Shown here: positions 8,784 through 18,637 of the stretch, in pieces | How the letters are laid out: every line of letters begins with the position of its first letter | How positions within the stretch are numbered: the stretch's first letter is position 1 | From: Desulfamplus magnetovallimortis | Lineage (GTDB): Bacteria > Desulfobacterota > Desulfobacteria > Desulfobacterales > Desulfobacteraceae | Assembly: GCF_900170035.1 (NCBI RefSeq) | Contig: NZ_LT828543.1 | Location: forward strand, 103,754 to 167,753 | Direction: 5' to 3' | DNA: 64,000 nucleotides | Made by a program: the position numbers and the translations under genes | The notes under the pieces: generated by a model | Told to the model about the DNA's origin: nothing | Databases searched by the model: none | The model's input: only the letters and a program-made list of their open reading frames with translations

Positions 8784-10811
8784 ATGGATGATAGTAATAT
8801 TTCTGCCTGTATGGATTCAGGGAGAGAATCTGTTCAATTTGAAGAAGAAACTGCAAATAACGAAATAATTACAGGGGGACACAAATCATTTTTGACCCTT
8901 GGTATGAAGCTTGTCGTTGTTGTTGGGCTGGTTTCCAGTTTATGCATTGGTCTCCTGGTTTTTGTCAACTGGAACGCAAATAGAGATATCAGTGTCAAAA
9001 TTGAAGGGGTAACAGCGCTGAGGGATGGCTTAAGCCAGCATTTAAGGAATGAAATTGTCAACCTTCAGGATAAATACCTTCAGATACCGCAATATTTTGA
9101 GGTTAACCCGACAAAGGATATTCTGACATGGATTGACAGCAATTATCCTGACAAGAGTGAGCAGTTCCTCAAAGGTCGCAGTCAATATGCTTCACTGTTT
9201 TCAAGGACACAAAAAAGGGATATTTCAAAGGGTAAATTTATCACTCATATCATGAATGACTCACTGATAGTTGTTCAGGGCTTGATGGACGAACATGACA
9301 ATTTCATGGATTCTGTAAAAATGATTCAACTTCCCTGTGCGGACCCTCAAAAAGAGCGCTCAAAGGTAAATGCTGAAATTGACAGACTTTCCAACTCCGA
9401 CAGCAAAGAGAATCTGACAAAAACCATCGCATCACTGACAGGGATGCTTGCAGATGAAGCAATTGAAGCTGAAAAAGTCCGCAACGAGATTGTTCAGTTT
9501 GTAAATAAAATTGTTACTGAAGATCTTGATATCAAAAAATTCAGGCAACAGAAAGAGCGATTAACTTTCTTTATTGCAATGACAACTATTATTGTCAATC
9601 TTATGGTTCTTTACCTTGTCACATGGTTTGTTATTGAAAAACCACTTCGCACTCTTGCCCAGGTAATTAGCAGAATACAGAAAGGCCAAAAGACCGAAAT
9701 TCCGTTTAAAAATCGTTTTGACAAAGTAGGAGTGCTGGCACGTACTGTCCAGGGATTTAAAGAAGCACTTGAAAACCTAAAAAATGAGGGAGATCGTAAA
9801 CATGAAGAGCAAAAGATGGTCAAAGGCCTCATTGCCCTTATGACCGAGATGATCCATTCCCTTGGTTCAAAATCAAAAAATATGGCTGAGGCAGCATCAA
9901 CTCTGCATGACCTGGCAATAAGCACCGAGTCCCAGTCATCACAGGTAAACGATTCCGCAAACCACACAGCAGCAAATACAGATGCAGTTTCAGAAGCAGC
10001 CGGTCGCCTCCAAATTTCTGTGGAAAATATTGGCAGCCAGATAAAAACACAAAATGATCTTGTGGAAAAAATGATCTCTGTAACAGAAGAGTCAATGACA
10101 GATATTGATGCTCTTGACAAGGCATCCACTGAAATTGCCTCAATTATTAAAATTGTCAGAGATATTTCAGGTCAGACAAAACTTCTTGCATTAAATGCCA
10201 ATATTGAAGCTGCGCGTTCAGATTCCGGAGGGAATGGCTTTTCTGTTGTGGCTTCTGAAATAAGAACTCTTTCAAATCAGACAGAGACGGCCACAGGAGA
10301 TATTTCGGAAAAGATTCTCGCCATACAGCAGGCAAGCCATAATATCATTGACAGTATAAAGAGTATGAAAGAGCGTATCTCTTCCCTGAGCCAGGCCGGA
10401 AAGCGCATCGAAATAACAATGTCTGAGCAGAAACAGGCCACAGCTGATATTGTCCGGAATGCAGATATGACAGCCTGCGAAACACAGGATGTTTCCGGTC
10501 GAATCCAGGAGGTAAAAAGCGCTGCAGAACAGACAAGGATATTGTCAGGCAGGGTTGAAGAAGAGAGCCGGAATCTTCTGGATGGTCTTGACGATCTTCT
10601 GGGCAATGCTATGCAAAAATTGTCGATTATCGGTATGGATAGTAACTCTCTTTTGTGCGTTCGCAGGAATTCCGGAAAAAATGATGCAATAAAAGAATCA
10701 AATAAACAGCAAAAAGGATTTGGTTCAAAAAAAGATACCTTACGAACCATGGGGACAAAAAGATGTGACAGCATCAATCCGGAAATTGCCACTGAAAAAA
10801 AGGCAGCATAA
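8784..10811 (+). CDS. Methyl-accepting chemotaxis-type receptor
   Basis: Transmembrane receptor that would signal to CheA/CheW. Topology: short cytoplasmic N-terminus, TM1 at about residues 40-62 (LVVVVGLVSSLCIGLLVFV), a periplasmic helical sensor of about 200 residues, TM2 at about 262-282 (FIAMTTIIVNLMVLYLVTW), HAMP, and a cytoplasmic helical hairpin with tip IVRDISGQTKLLALNANIEA. The tip is somewhat diverged from the canonical IAFQTNILALNAAVEAAR. No C-terminal methylesterase-tether pentapeptide. I start it at 8784 because AAAGGAG precedes this ATG; a start at 8751 has no ribosome site. No che genes are nearby, so it is an orphan receptor. Confidence 0.88.
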   Translation: MDDSNISACMDSGRESVQFEEETANNEIITGGHKSFLTLGMKLVVVVGLVSSLCIGLLVFVNWNANRDISVKIEGVTALRDGLSQHLRNEIVNLQDKYLQIPQYFEVNPTKDILTWIDSNYPDKSEQFLKGRSQYASLFSRTQKRDISKGKFITHIMNDSLIVVQGLMDEHDNFMDSVKMIQLPCADPQKERSKVNAEIDRLSNSDSKENLTKTIASLTGMLADEAIEAEKVRNEIVQFVNKIVTEDLDIKKFRQQKERLTFFIAMTTIIVNLMVLYLVTWFVIEKPLRTLAQVISRIQKGQKTEIPFKNRFDKVGVLARTVQGFKEALENLKNEGDRKHEEQKMVKGLIALMTEMIHSLGSKSKNMAEAASTLHDLAISTESQSSQVNDSANHTAANTDAVSEAAGRLQISVENIGSQIKTQNDLVEKMISVTEESMTDIDALDKASTEIASIIKIVRDISGQTKLLALNANIEAARSDSGGNGFSVVASEIRTLSNQTETATGDISEKILAIQQASHNIIDSIKSMKERISSLSQAGKRIEITMSEQKQATADIVRNADMTACETQDVSGRIQEVKSAAEQTRILSGRVEEESRNLLDGLDDLLGNAMQKLSIIGMDSNSLLCVRRNSGKNDAIKESNKQQKGFGSKKDTLRTMGTKRCDSINPEIATEKKAA

Positions 10812-11038
10812 GTTTTAACAGATGAGTGGACGCAATGATGATCAGAACCAAAAGTTCAGAGTACCTCTCAATTGTATGGAAAATCTACCCGATATTTTAA
10901 GGAATGAATACGAAATAATGTGTCCATTTAGAATTCTCAAAAGTACGGCTTAAAGTGGTCGCCTGTTTTGAAATTGGCAAATTATTTAAGACTCATTCCT
11001 AAACTTGAAGAGGCAGTAGAGATAAAAGGGAAAGAATA

Positions 11039-11767
11039 ATGATAGAACTTGCAGAAAAAAGGTGGAAATCCTGTATTGAAAAGATTGAATATGCATTCCA
11101 GCCCATTGTCAATATTCATACAGGAAATGCCTTTGCTTTTGAAGCCCTTCTAAGAAATTACAGAGAAGCAGGTTTTGAATCCATTGATGAGCTGTTTGAT
11201 CAGGCATGGCAGGAAGATGTGCTTCATCATGTGGATCTTGAATTGAGAAAAAAAGCCCTTGAAAAGTTTGCTGAGTACAAACAGGGCAGAAGAATCAAGC
11301 TTTTTTATAATCTTGACAACCGACTGCTTTGCTCAAGTGACTACGAACCTGGTCAAACGATTTATGCACTTGAAAAATTTGGTTACTGTCTTGAGGATCT
11401 CTGCTTTGAAATTTCTGAAAAGCATGACATATCCCTCACTTCCAGTTCAATTAAAACATTGTCAAATTACAGGTCCCAAGGCTTTAAAATTGCGGTTGAT
11501 GATTGCGGAACAGGTTTTTCAGGTTTTCAGACCCTATATTATGCCGAACCTGATTATATTAAGATTGATCGTTTTTTTATACAGAACATGGAAAATGATC
11601 CTAAAAAACGTCTTCTGGTTGCAACTATAGTTAATATGGCTCACTTCATGGGAAGCCTTGTTATGGCAGAGGGCGTGGAAACCGTTGATGAACTGACAAG
11701 CTGCAGAAACATTGGCTGTGATATGGTGCAGGGTTTTTTTTGTCCAGAGGCCAACTCTGAATATTAG
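11039..11767 (+). CDS. EAL domain (c-di-GMP phosphodiesterase), N-terminal part of a split gene
   Basis: Hydrolyses c-di-GMP if active. The EAL motif is at residues 35-37 (FEALLRN), with metal/substrate motifs FYNLDNR, FEISEKHD, DDCGTGFSG and AEGVET all intact. The domain breaks off a few residues after GCDMVQGFF because of a frame change at the T8 run 11734-11741. With one T fewer, the frame continues as FFVQRPTLNISEMQ into the CBS-GGDEF part starting in the overlapping frame, which gives the EAL-CBS-CBS-GGDEF layout known from many bacteria. Start ATG after AAGGGAAAG. Confidence 0.85.
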   Translation: MIELAEKRWKSCIEKIEYAFQPIVNIHTGNAFAFEALLRNYREAGFESIDELFDQAWQEDVLHHVDLELRKKALEKFAEYKQGRRIKLFYNLDNRLLCSSDYEPGQTIYALEKFGYCLEDLCFEISEKHDISLTSSSIKTLSNYRSQGFKIAVDDCGTGFSGFQTLYYAEPDYIKIDRFFIQNMENDPKKRLLVATIVNMAHFMGSLVMAEGVETVDELTSCRNIGCDMVQGFFCPEANSEY

Positions 11768-12956
11768 TGAAATGCAGCTTCAATACATGCATATTGAGAC
11801 CCTCACAAAACAGGATCAACGCCATGATTCCATCAAAGACAGGGATCTTATAAGGAATAAAATTGAGTACATTCCACCTGTCTCCTCAAGTTGCAATGCC
11901 ATGAGCCTTTTTGACAAGTTCCGGCAGGAAGATAAGCACACATTTTTCCCTGTGGTCAACAGATATGAAGAGCCCTTGGGTATCATTAAGGAGACTGCAT
12001 TTAAAAAATTTTTGTTTCATAAATTTGGAAGACAGCTTCTTGAAAATCCAGCTTTTGGAAAGGATCTCAATGGTTTTCTGACCAGAATCCCTGTTGCTGA
12101 CATTCACTCTTCAGTTGAAAAAATGCTTGAAGTTTATGCCCAATTCAATAGTAATGAAGGTATCCTTATTGTGGATAACCACAAATATGTTGGATTTATA
12201 AGACCCCAGTCCCTGTTGAAAATCATAAATGAAAAAAACTTGAGCTTTGCAAGAAACCAGAACCCACTTACCAAGTTGCCAGGTAACACCATGATTCATG
12301 AGTATTTTTCAAGAGCTCTTGTTGATACAAGCTCAAGCTACCTGCTTGTTTACTTTGACTTTGACAACTTCAAACCCTTTAATGACACCTATGGATTCAG
12401 AAATGGCGATCGGCTTATTCTGATGTTCTCGGAGCTTCTAAAAGATGCTGAAATTTATGAAAACAGGTTTGCAGGCCATATAGGAGGAGATGATTTTTTT
12501 CTGGGAATAAAAGGCGGCAATATCAAACATGTCTGCATAGAAATGAAACAAATGACTGAAAAATTCAGGCTGGGAGCAGAGAGCTTCTATGATACAGAGG
12601 CTATAAAAAACGGCTATATCCTTGCAAATAACAGGGATGGGAAAAAACAAAAAATTCCGCTTGTAAGCATCAGTACAGCCATTCTGGAATTACCCTCCCA
12701 GGTGGATCGATTCTGTTCCATTGAGGAAGCTGCCAACATAATCGCTAAGCTGAAGAAAAAAGCAAAAAATTCCAGTAGCGGCTTTTGTGTTGAAAACATC
12801 ATGAAATATATTACAAATAACCATTGCTCTTTATTAGACTCCATAACAAACGATCTTGCAAAACCTTCATGGTCTAATCCAAAGGGTAGGAGCCATGATC
12901 ACAAAAACAATTTGGGGTATTTTCACGGTAAAAATGAAATTTTAAGCATTGGTTAG
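11712..12956 (+). CDS. CBS-pair plus GGDEF domain, C-terminal part of the split EAL-CBS-GGDEF gene
   Basis: The real protein sequence probably begins as a continuation of the EAL gene at about 11742; the ATG at 11712 lies inside the EAL domain in the wrong frame and has no ribosome site. Residues about 55-185 form two CBS-like repeats (HTFFPVVNRYEEPLGIIKE; EGILIVDNHKYVGFIR). The GGDEF domain follows (NPLTKLPGN, YFDFDNFKPFND) with signature GHIGGDDFFLG, a GGDDF variant common in this architecture. It would make c-di-GMP or bind GTP to control the EAL domain. The last 20 or so codons (from GRSHDHKN) read through a class B repeat remnant. Confidence 0.75.
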   Translation: MAVIWCRVFFVQRPTLNISEMQLQYMHIETLTKQDQRHDSIKDRDLIRNKIEYIPPVSSSCNAMSLFDKFRQEDKHTFFPVVNRYEEPLGIIKETAFKKFLFHKFGRQLLENPAFGKDLNGFLTRIPVADIHSSVEKMLEVYAQFNSNEGILIVDNHKYVGFIRPQSLLKIINEKNLSFARNQNPLTKLPGNTMIHEYFSRALVDTSSSYLLVYFDFDNFKPFNDTYGFRNGDRLILMFSELLKDAEIYENRFAGHIGGDDFFLGIKGGNIKHVCIEMKQMTEKFRLGAESFYDTEAIKNGYILANNRDGKKQKIPLVSISTAILELPSQVDRFCSIEEAANIIAKLKKKAKNSSSGFCVENIMKYITNNHCSLLDSITNDLAKPSWSNPKGRSHDHKNNLGYFHGKNEILSIG

Positions 12957-13011
12957 AATCGCCCTATAACATTCTTTATTGGTTATTTCTACTTTGTTAT
13001 CTTCTTAAATT

Positions 13012-13102
13012 GTCTGAATCAGGATAGTCAGGATTCACAGGATAAAAGGTAATTTTGCAAATCTTGTTAATCCTGAACATCCTGGGCATCCTGATTCAGA
13101 CA
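13012..13102. mobile_element. Class A MITE core
   Basis: GTCTGAATCAGGAT at the left and ATCCTGATTCAGACA at the right enclose alternating CAGGAT/ATCCTG phrases. Further out, CTACTTTGTTATCTT and its inverse AACAAAGTAG form flanking arms that differ from the usual class A arms. No target duplication is evident. The rest of the gap (13103-13427) holds an imperfect GTAGGGAC/CCCCTAC hairpin at about 13279-13338 and nothing else I recognise. Confidence 0.55.
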
Positions 13103-13427
13103 CCAAAAATAGGAAGCAAAGATAAGCTAACAAAGTAGAATTATAATCGCCTTATAAAATTTTTTGACGCTTGGAACAGGCAAAATCCGTTGCTGATTCA
13201 TCACTGGTTATGCTAATCTAAAAATTGACCCTGAAAGGGAAAATATGAGGTTTTGATTCTATTTTTGCCATTTTTTGTAGGGACAATCCCCTGTGGTTGC
13301 CCTTGTAAAGGGCAGGTATTGGAGGGACTCCCCCTACACTGGCAGACATTAGAACCAACCCCACATATGAGATTCATAAATCAGAAGATGAACATTACGC
13401 AAAGAAAATGCCTATGGAGCCAAGCTT

Positions 13428-16400
13428 ATGAAGAAAGGGCACACTATTGTGGAGACAAGTTTATCTTTGTCTCTATCCAGTTTTACAGACAGCACAACAG
13501 ACACTTTTAGAGACACCGCAATAGACACATTTATGCAGATACCTGTTTTGTGTAAGCCTGTGGTATCTCTTGCACTCCCGATAGTATTCCTTTTGATCAT
13601 ATCATTCCCGATTTCAGAGATGAATGCCATGCAGCATTCGGAAAAAATACTTGTTCTGCATTCATACCATTCAAATCTTTCGTGGGTTAATTCAATTGAA
13701 GCCGGCATTGAATCTGTTTTTAAAGATAGTGATGTTAATATCTGGTATGACTATATGGATACCAAGAGAATTAACAGAGCTGATTTTTACAAATCTCTTT
13801 TTGATTTTTATAAAATCAAATATCAGGATACAAGATTTGATATCATTATCTGCTCTGACAATAATGCACTTGATTTTTTAATAAAGTATCGCCACGCTCT
13901 TTTTCCTGATACACCCATTGTTTTTTGCGGAATCAATAATTTTTCGCCTGAAAGTATGTCAGGCCAAAGAGATTTTATTACCGGAACTGTTGAGGAGGTT
14001 GATTTAAAATCAACCATTGACATTGCCATAAAACTCCATCCTGATATACGTTATGTTGTCTTTTATGGTGATGACTCTCCAACCTGCCGCCACAACAAGG
14101 CACTTCTGGACAAACTTATTCCTGAATATGAAAAAATTCTTACATTTGAATATAAAATCAATTTTAATCAGACCCAGATGCTTGATGATGTCAAAAAACT
14201 CAAAGCAGATCGCATGATACTGCTTGCAACGACTGTACGTACAGAAACAGGAACTCTTCTTTCATTTGAAGAGTCCGCTAAGGAGATTGAAAAAGTAAGC
14301 CATGTACCAATATATGGCTGCTGGGATTTTTTTATGGGACATGGTGTTGTTGGGGGAATGGTTGTCAACGGCTTCAGACAGGGTGAAACTGCCGCACAGA
14401 TGGCCATGGAGATCCTTGATGGAAAAACTCCACAAGAGATTCCAATAGTAATGAAAAGCCCCAACCGCTATATGTTTGACAACAGACAGCTTGAAAAATT
14501 CAATATCAAAAAATCCAGTTTGCCCGAAAGTGCCATTGTCATAAACGCAAAGCCATCTTTTTATAAGTCTCACAGGCAGATTATTATTACAGGCTCCACA
14601 ATTTTTCTTTTCTTAGTAATTGTAATTATTGTTTTGGGTTATAACTTTAATATAAGAAGAAGGGCAGAAAAAAAGCTGAAAAAGAGCGAAGGTCACCTTC
14701 GCTCCCTTATTAATACCATTCCTGATCTCATATGGCTTAAAGATGAAGATGGAGTTTATATCTCATGTAACTCCAGATTTGAACGATTTTTCGGGGCAAA
14801 GGAAGCTGATATAAAAGGAAAAACAGATTATGACTTTCTTGACCGAAAAGTTGCAGATTCCTTCAGGGAAAAGGATCTTGCTGCAATACGTTCTGGAAAA
14901 CCCCAGATCAATGAAGAGGAGATCGTATATGCAGATGACGGCCACAGGGAACTGTTGGAAAAAATCAAAACCCCCATGTATGACTCGGCATCACAACTTA
15001 TTGGTGTCCTGGGTGTTGCAAGGGATATAACAGCCCGTAAAAGTGCTGAAGAGTCCCTTAAACAAAGTGAAGCCCGCTTCAGAAAGATGATTGAAAAATC
15101 TCCGTTTGCCATGATGATTGTTGACGATAATGACAATATCATTTTTGTCAACGACAAGTTTGTCAATATACTGGGATATGAAAAAAAAGATATTCCTGAT
15201 ATGGAGAGTTGGTGGCAGAAAGCTGTAACAGACATTGACAGCAAAAAAAGATTACATGATATCTGGAAATGTGTTGTTGATGGATCTGTAACTATTTGCA
15301 TGGATAGTTCCGAAAAAACCAACGGCACTGAAGAAAAAATGGCAATTAGATCAAACAAAGGGAGAAGCATATCTGATGATGCATCAGAAAATGTTGTGAT
15401 GCAGGAGTGTGACCTTGCAACAAAAAACGGCACCAAACGAAGGTGCGAATTTTACATGACATCCCTTGGAGATATAGCACTTGTTATACTTAAAGATGTA
15501 ACTGAACATCGCCTGATCGAAGAACGTCTCCAGCAGGCACAGAAGATGGAGGCCATAGGTACACTTGCAGGCGGCATTGCCCATGATTTTAATAATATTC
15601 TTTTTCCGCTCATGGGCTTTACTGAGATGCTTCAGGATGATTTTCCAAAAAACAGCCCTCAGCAGCAGTACATATCAGAGATACTTCAGGCAGCCTTTCG
15701 GGCAAGGGATCTTGTAAAACAGATTCTGACATTCAGCCGCCAGAGTGATAAACTTGTAATGCCTGTAAGTATTCAACTGATACTGAAAGAGGCCCTGAAA
15801 CTTCTCACGGCCTCCATCCCCAAAACAATTGACATACAGTCTGATATTGACCCTGACTGCGGTATGGTGGTAGCAGATCCCACCCAGATTCACCAAATTA
15901 TCATGAATCTTGCCACCAATGCATATCATGCCATGCAGGAGACAGGGGGGCAGTTGAAGATAAGCCTTCGGCAGACAACAATAAAACCTGGATTTATAGA
16001 TACTATCTCTCCCTGGAACTTTTTTTCATCTGAAATGTCAGAGGATGATGCTGTGCCTTCCGGAGATTACGCTCTTTTGACAGTTGCAGATACAGGATCG
16101 GGGATTGACAGGGATATCCTTGATAAGATTTTTGACCCCTATTTTACGACAAAGGATATAGGCAGGGGAACCGGTCTTGGACTTTCGGTTGTTCAGGGAA
16201 TAGTAAAAAGGTGTAAGGGCGGCATAAGGGTTGAGAGTCAGGTGGGCCTGGGAACAAGAATTCATATTTGCATTCCAATAAACAGAGATGCAGTGGATGA
16301 TATTAAGGATGCCCAAAATAGTAAGGATATTAAGAAAGGGAGTGAGCGAATACTTGTTGTTGATGATGATGAGACCATTTTAAAAATGGAGACAATGTTT

Positions 16401-16730
16401 CTGGAGAGGATAGGTTATAATGTCACAAATATCGTTGGGAGTGTTCGTGCTTTGGAAACATTCAGACAAAATCCCGACAATTTTGATCTTTTAATTACAG
16501 ACATGACAATGCCTGGTATGACAGGAGTGGAGCTTGCTTCTGAAATCAAAAAAACAAGACCTGATCTTCCCATTGTAATATGCACAGGTTACAGCGACCT
16601 TATAGATATGGAGAAAAGCATTGAACTTGGTTTTGAAGGATATCTTCAGAAACCTGTTTCAGGATATGAAATCTCATCAACAGTCAGAAAAATTCTGGAT
16701 GGCCATAAGCAAAAAAGCAGCAATACATAA
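13428..16730 (+). CDS. Hybrid sensor histidine kinase with fused ABC substrate-binding domain
   Basis: Membrane sensor kinase of 1100 aa. Order: signal anchor (about 43-62, VVSLALPIVFLLIISF), periplasmic ABC-substrate-binding domain (about 70-360, PF04392 type, beginning KILVLHSYHSNLSWVN), TM (about 385-405), PAS (about 420-550), PAS (about 555-690), HisKA with phospho-His in GGIAHDFNNIL, HATPase with DTGSGI and GRGTGLGLS, and a C-terminal receiver with intact Asp (LITDMTMPGMTG) and Lys (YLQKPV). The fused binding domain means ligand sensing is direct, with no transporter. Start ATG at 13428 after GGAG. No separate output partner adjoins it; nhaR is convergent downstream. Confidence 0.9.
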   Translation: MKKGHTIVETSLSLSLSSFTDSTTDTFRDTAIDTFMQIPVLCKPVVSLALPIVFLLIISFPISEMNAMQHSEKILVLHSYHSNLSWVNSIEAGIESVFKDSDVNIWYDYMDTKRINRADFYKSLFDFYKIKYQDTRFDIIICSDNNALDFLIKYRHALFPDTPIVFCGINNFSPESMSGQRDFITGTVEEVDLKSTIDIAIKLHPDIRYVVFYGDDSPTCRHNKALLDKLIPEYEKILTFEYKINFNQTQMLDDVKKLKADRMILLATTVRTETGTLLSFEESAKEIEKVSHVPIYGCWDFFMGHGVVGGMVVNGFRQGETAAQMAMEILDGKTPQEIPIVMKSPNRYMFDNRQLEKFNIKKSSLPESAIVINAKPSFYKSHRQIIITGSTIFLFLVIVIIVLGYNFNIRRRAEKKLKKSEGHLRSLINTIPDLIWLKDEDGVYISCNSRFERFFGAKEADIKGKTDYDFLDRKVADSFREKDLAAIRSGKPQINEEEIVYADDGHRELLEKIKTPMYDSASQLIGVLGVARDITARKSAEESLKQSEARFRKMIEKSPFAMMIVDDNDNIIFVNDKFVNILGYEKKDIPDMESWWQKAVTDIDSKKRLHDIWKCVVDGSVTICMDSSEKTNGTEEKMAIRSNKGRSISDDASENVVMQECDLATKNGTKRRCEFYMTSLGDIALVILKDVTEHRLIEERLQQAQKMEAIGTLAGGIAHDFNNILFPLMGFTEMLQDDFPKNSPQQQYISEILQAAFRARDLVKQILTFSRQSDKLVMPVSIQLILKEALKLLTASIPKTIDIQSDIDPDCGMVVADPTQIHQIIMNLATNAYHAMQETGGQLKISLRQTTIKPGFIDTISPWNFFSSEMSEDDAVPSGDYALLTVADTGSGIDRDILDKIFDPYFTTKDIGRGTGLGLSVVQGIVKRCKGGIRVESQVGLGTRIHICIPINRDAVDDIKDAQNSKDIKKGSERILVVDDDETILKMETMFLERIGYNVTNIVGSVRALETFRQNPDNFDLLITDMTMPGMTGVELASEIKKTRPDLPIVICTGYSDLIDMEKSIELGFEGYLQKPVSGYEISSTVRKILDGHKQKSSNT

Positions 16731-16797
16731 TTGTTCAAAAATTGACATTTTATTACTTTTCCAACAGTAGTTGCATTTGTTTAAAAATACCTTAATT

Positions 16798-16897
16798 GAT
16801 GCCCCTGTAAAAAACAAGAGTCTCCAAAATCACTATTAATGATTTCAACATGTTACAGCCTGAAAAATGCTGAAATCGGACTTTTTACGAGTTCATC
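16798..16897. mobile_element. Class G MITE, 100 bp, with 6-bp target duplication at the nhaR stop
   Basis: Ends GATGCCCCTGTAAAAAA and TTTTTACGAGTTCATC. TTAATT flanks both sides (16792-16797 and 16898-16903). The right duplication contains the nhaR stop codon, so the insertion abuts the gene end without changing it. Same length and ends as the copy at 22028-22127. Confidence 0.75.
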
Positions 16898-17854
16898 TTA
16901 ATTACTTTGTCGAAATTCAGCCAAAGTATTCAAAACCCTGCTGGAACCAGTCTCGTCTTTAAGCATCGAAGTGGTCGCAGCTTTCTGGATGGCGGCTACA
17001 GCGGGATGCTTGATAATCCGTTCCACAGAGATAACGTAGAATTGTTCTTTGACCTTATGGGAGCGGCCGATCACTGACAGATCGTACTGCTTCTGGATTT
17101 CTTGTTCAATGACCGATGGTGCAGCGAAAACCCCGTCTCCTGCCTGGCCAAAAATCTTGAGAAGTGCCTGATCATCGAACTCTCCGACAACCATCGGATG
17201 GATATTGAGTGAGTCAAACCAGCGATCCAGAGAGCCCCGCAGGGCTGACATGGACCCTGGAAGCAGCATGGGAATACCGTCCAGTGATTTTGGGAAATTG
17301 GCAGTCAGGTTGGTTGCCATAGAATTGACTGCAAAGAAGGTTACACCGCACTCGCCCAAGAGGTGGCTGAAAGCCTTGACACTAAGCCCTGGTTTTACCG
17401 GCGTATCGGTCAGAACCATATCTAAAGCATGAATAGAGAGTTCGGCCAGAAGATGCTCTTCTTTGCCTTCACGGCATACAAGGTGGATCTGCTCGGGAAG
17501 CGAGAAGGCAGGTTCGAGGAGCTTCCTGACAACAAGCTTAGGAAGGGCATCCACGACCCCGACGTTAAGCCTAAGAGGACCAGACACAGGTCTTCCCCTT
17601 ACCGTGTCCACGAGTTCCCGGCCAAGGGAAAAAATTTCGTCTGCATACCGGAAAACCAGCCGCCCCATGTCTGTTAACTCCAGGTTACGGCCTGTTTTTC
17701 GGAAGAGCTTGCCTTCCAGCATCTCCTCAAGCTTCCCTATCTGCGCACTTATGGTTGAAGGTGCAAGCCGCAGCCGTTCACTGGCCCTGGTGATATTTTC
17801 TTCCCTTGCTGTTTCCCAGAAATAGTAAAGATGATGATAGTTAAGCCATTCCAT
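16898..17854 (-). CDS. nhaR: LysR-family transcriptional regulator, NhaR type
   Basis: DNA-binding regulator that in other bacteria responds to Na+ and activates the nhaA antiporter and stress genes. The N-terminal winged HTH reads NYHHLYYFWETAREENITRAS then APSTISAQIGKLEE; the effector domain keeps NhaR hallmarks (GVVDALPKLVV, GECGVTFFAVN, VGEFDDQALLKIFG, PAVAAIQ). The start at 17854 (MEWLNYHH) is chosen because AGGAGA lies 7 bases upstream and it matches the family N-terminus; a longer reading to 17956 has no such site. No nhaA is in the window; the divergent neighbour is a Na+-coupled phosphate transporter homologue. Its promoter and first codons are duplicated at 27598-27818. Confidence 0.88.
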   Translation of the reverse strand: MEWLNYHHLYYFWETAREENITRASERLRLAPSTISAQIGKLEEMLEGKLFRKTGRNLELTDMGRLVFRYADEIFSLGRELVDTVRGRPVSGPLRLNVGVVDALPKLVVRKLLEPAFSLPEQIHLVCREGKEEHLLAELSIHALDMVLTDTPVKPGLSVKAFSHLLGECGVTFFAVNSMATNLTANFPKSLDGIPMLLPGSMSALRGSLDRWFDSLNIHPMVVGEFDDQALLKIFGQAGDGVFAAPSVIEQEIQKQYDLSVIGRSHKVKEQFYVISVERIIKHPAVAAIQKAATTSMLKDETGSSRVLNTLAEFRQSN

Positions 17855-18021
17855 GGCCAATCTCCTGTGAATCTTTAGTTTATTTCGAATGAAAATACTA
17901 TATTTTTCTAATTGTCGCAATGGTTGTTTCAGCATATAGCAAAAACCAGGACGCATATTTTCGGCCTATCCAGAGATTAATTCAAAGCCGAAATACACAC
18001 TCCTTTTTGTGACAAAAGTAA

Positions 18022-18208
18022 CTAACGGCGAACTTGCTTGTGTGCTTTCAAACAATTATTTTCAAATGCTTCAGCAAGCGATTTCTTAATTGAATCACTT
18101 ATCGGAGTAACAAAATCCTCTAATTGGGTAAAATATTCTATTAAGCGGAAAAAATTACTCAACACTTTTGCGTTCGAATCTGATTTTTGTTATCTTGAGC
18201 CTTAAACT
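18022..18208 (-). pseudogene. Possible C-terminal remnant of an unrecognised gene
   Basis: On the - strand an open frame of about 60 codons runs from a TAA near 18208 to a TAG at 18022-18024. Its sequence looks protein-like (NFFRLIEYFTQLEDFV, SIKKSLAEAFENN). The only plausible start is a GTG at 18175 without a ribosome site. It could be the tail of a gene truncated when the class A element at 18215 arrived. I do not recognise the family. Confidence 0.3.
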
Positions 18209-18214
18209 TATATT

Positions 18215-18388
18215 CTCAAAATCGACATCTTATTGCTTTTTCAGAAGTTATTGCAGTTGTCTGAACCAGGATAACCAGGATGGATAGGATGCTCAGGATA
18301 GATAATCCTGCCTTATCCTGTTAATCTTGGGAATCCTGATTCAGACAGTGTTGACAAGGCTTACAAGATCATAGGTGTCGACTTTGAG
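18215..18388. mobile_element. Class A MITE, full length (174 bp), 6-bp target duplication
   Basis: Complete copy: outer ends CTCAAAATCGACATC and GTCGACTTTGAG, inner arms GTCTGAACCAGGAT and ATCCTGATTCAGAC. TATATT is repeated exactly at 18209-18214 and 18389-18394. Confidence 0.8.
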
Positions 18389-18425
18389 TATATTCTGATG
18401 CCTTCATAATTACCTCCAAAATTTC

Positions 18426-18530
18426 GGCATCCTTCATTTGACCCCAAAAGTACTTTACACTTTTTGTGAGAGATTCCCGCAACTCAGAGTTTTCTATCTG
18501 GAAAGTGTAAACTGGGAAATGAAGCTTGCC
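18426..18530. mobile_element. Class C MITE (105 bp), 8-bp target duplication
   Basis: Ends GGCATCCTTCATTTG and AAATGAAGCTTGCC; inner pair TTTACACTTT / AAAGTGTAAA. AAAATTTC is duplicated at 18418-18425 and 18531-18538. Confidence 0.8.
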
Positions 18531-18637
18531 AAAATTTCAGTTCATTTCAATCTTAATTTGGAGCTAATAATCATTTATTTCAAAATATTAAGACAGGTCA
18601 ACACGTTTAGACCTATCCGAAAGGATGTGAGCTTTTC

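Noticed and set aside
9611-10129. Long - strand open frame (172 codons) opposite the chemoreceptor gene
   Set aside because: It is the antisense of a strongly supported helical coding region, has Ser/Arg/Phe-rich composition typical of reverse frames, and has no ribosome site.
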